Of a DNA stretch of 64,000 nt, positions 63,996 through 64,000 are shown piece after piece. The stretch is from Archangium gephyra. Lineage in GTDB: Bacteria; Myxococcota; Myxococcia; Myxococcales; Myxococcaceae. The stretch covers positions 10,068,501-10,132,500 of the forward strand of contig NZ_CP011509.1 of assembly GCF_001027285.1 (NCBI RefSeq), given 5' to 3'. The translations under genes were made by a program, and so were the position numbers. The notes beneath the pieces were generated by a model. The model was not told the origin of the DNA, ran no database searches, and worked only from the letters and a program-made list of their open reading frames with translations. Numbering within the stretch: the first letter of the stretch is position 1; the number at the start of each line of letters is the position of its first letter.

Positions 63996-64000
63996 GGGTC

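Overview
The window is very GC-rich (apart from one ~1.5 kb low-GC patch), has strong third-position G/C bias, and carries myxobacterial hallmark families: long Ser/Thr kinase-ATPase-TPR proteins, a SitA-like polymorphic lipoprotein toxin, an FG-GAP protein, PilZ and Bat/VWA genes, and a non-flagellar type III secretion (T3SS) locus. I infer a delta-proteobacterial myxobacterium, most likely Cystobacterineae (Archangium/Cystobacter-like). Genus cannot be fixed from sequence reading alone. No rRNA, tRNA, CRISPR array or complete IS was seen, and no stretch above 300 bases lacks a gene.

Layout. 1-2722 (minus): part of a T3SS operon, in order a needle-like protein, sctI (frame broken), sctJ, a sctK-like gene and the start of a sctQ-like gene. 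2959-6269: PilZ protein, then an FtsX-type ABC permease coupled to a receiver-only response regulator. 6409-13409 (plus): module A, a kinase/STAND-ATPase/TPR gene (frame broken), an FG-GAP lipid-free exported protein, an IPT/TIG-like protein with a helical leader-like N-terminus, and an unknown protein with a WLEFD motif. 13450-19977: cupin, SRPBCC, DUF885 peptidase, inorganic pyrophosphatase, S8 peptidase lipoprotein, FliB-like protein. 19983-23135: a 1050-residue RNA-end-repair-like fusion. 23226-26274: SitA-like toxin with a HEAT-repeat candidate immunity gene, and an SRPBCC gene. 26362-35664 (minus): a nine-gene, translationally coupled moxR-DUF58-bat operon ending in an ABC ATPase. 35770-38160: alpha/beta hydrolase whose 3' end is replaced at the edge of a low-GC island carrying one coiled-coil membrane protein. 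38273-41655: a small unknown protein, a pair of RlaP-like nucleotidyltransferases, AlkD-like glycosylase. 41705-44318: DUF2157/DUF4401/GDYXXLXY membrane operon. 44311-51044: T6SS tip genes (DUF6484, two VgrG, TIGR02270-like). 51180-52646: c-type cytochrome-like protein. 52784-58283 (plus): module B, an intact paralogue of module A. 58280-63995: small beta-rich protein, histidine kinase, PMT-like glycosyltransferase, methyltransferase, lipoprotein.

The most interesting point is the duplicated module A/B: a large cytoplasmic kinase-ATPase-TPR sensor, followed by a small protein with a conserved helical N-terminus plus an Ig-like IPT fold, followed by an unrecognised protein sharing GPLWDGVRAF, WLE(F/Y)D, GWPG and GLCTPEKR motifs. 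I know of no described system with this composition. Other accessory themes are RNA end repair (the 1050-residue fusion and the RlaP pair), kin discrimination by a SitA-like toxin, and T3SS/T6SS components. Two genes (sctI and the module A kinase) are broken at six-base C/G runs and both would be repaired by one extra base, which points to homopolymer under-calling as much as to real decay.
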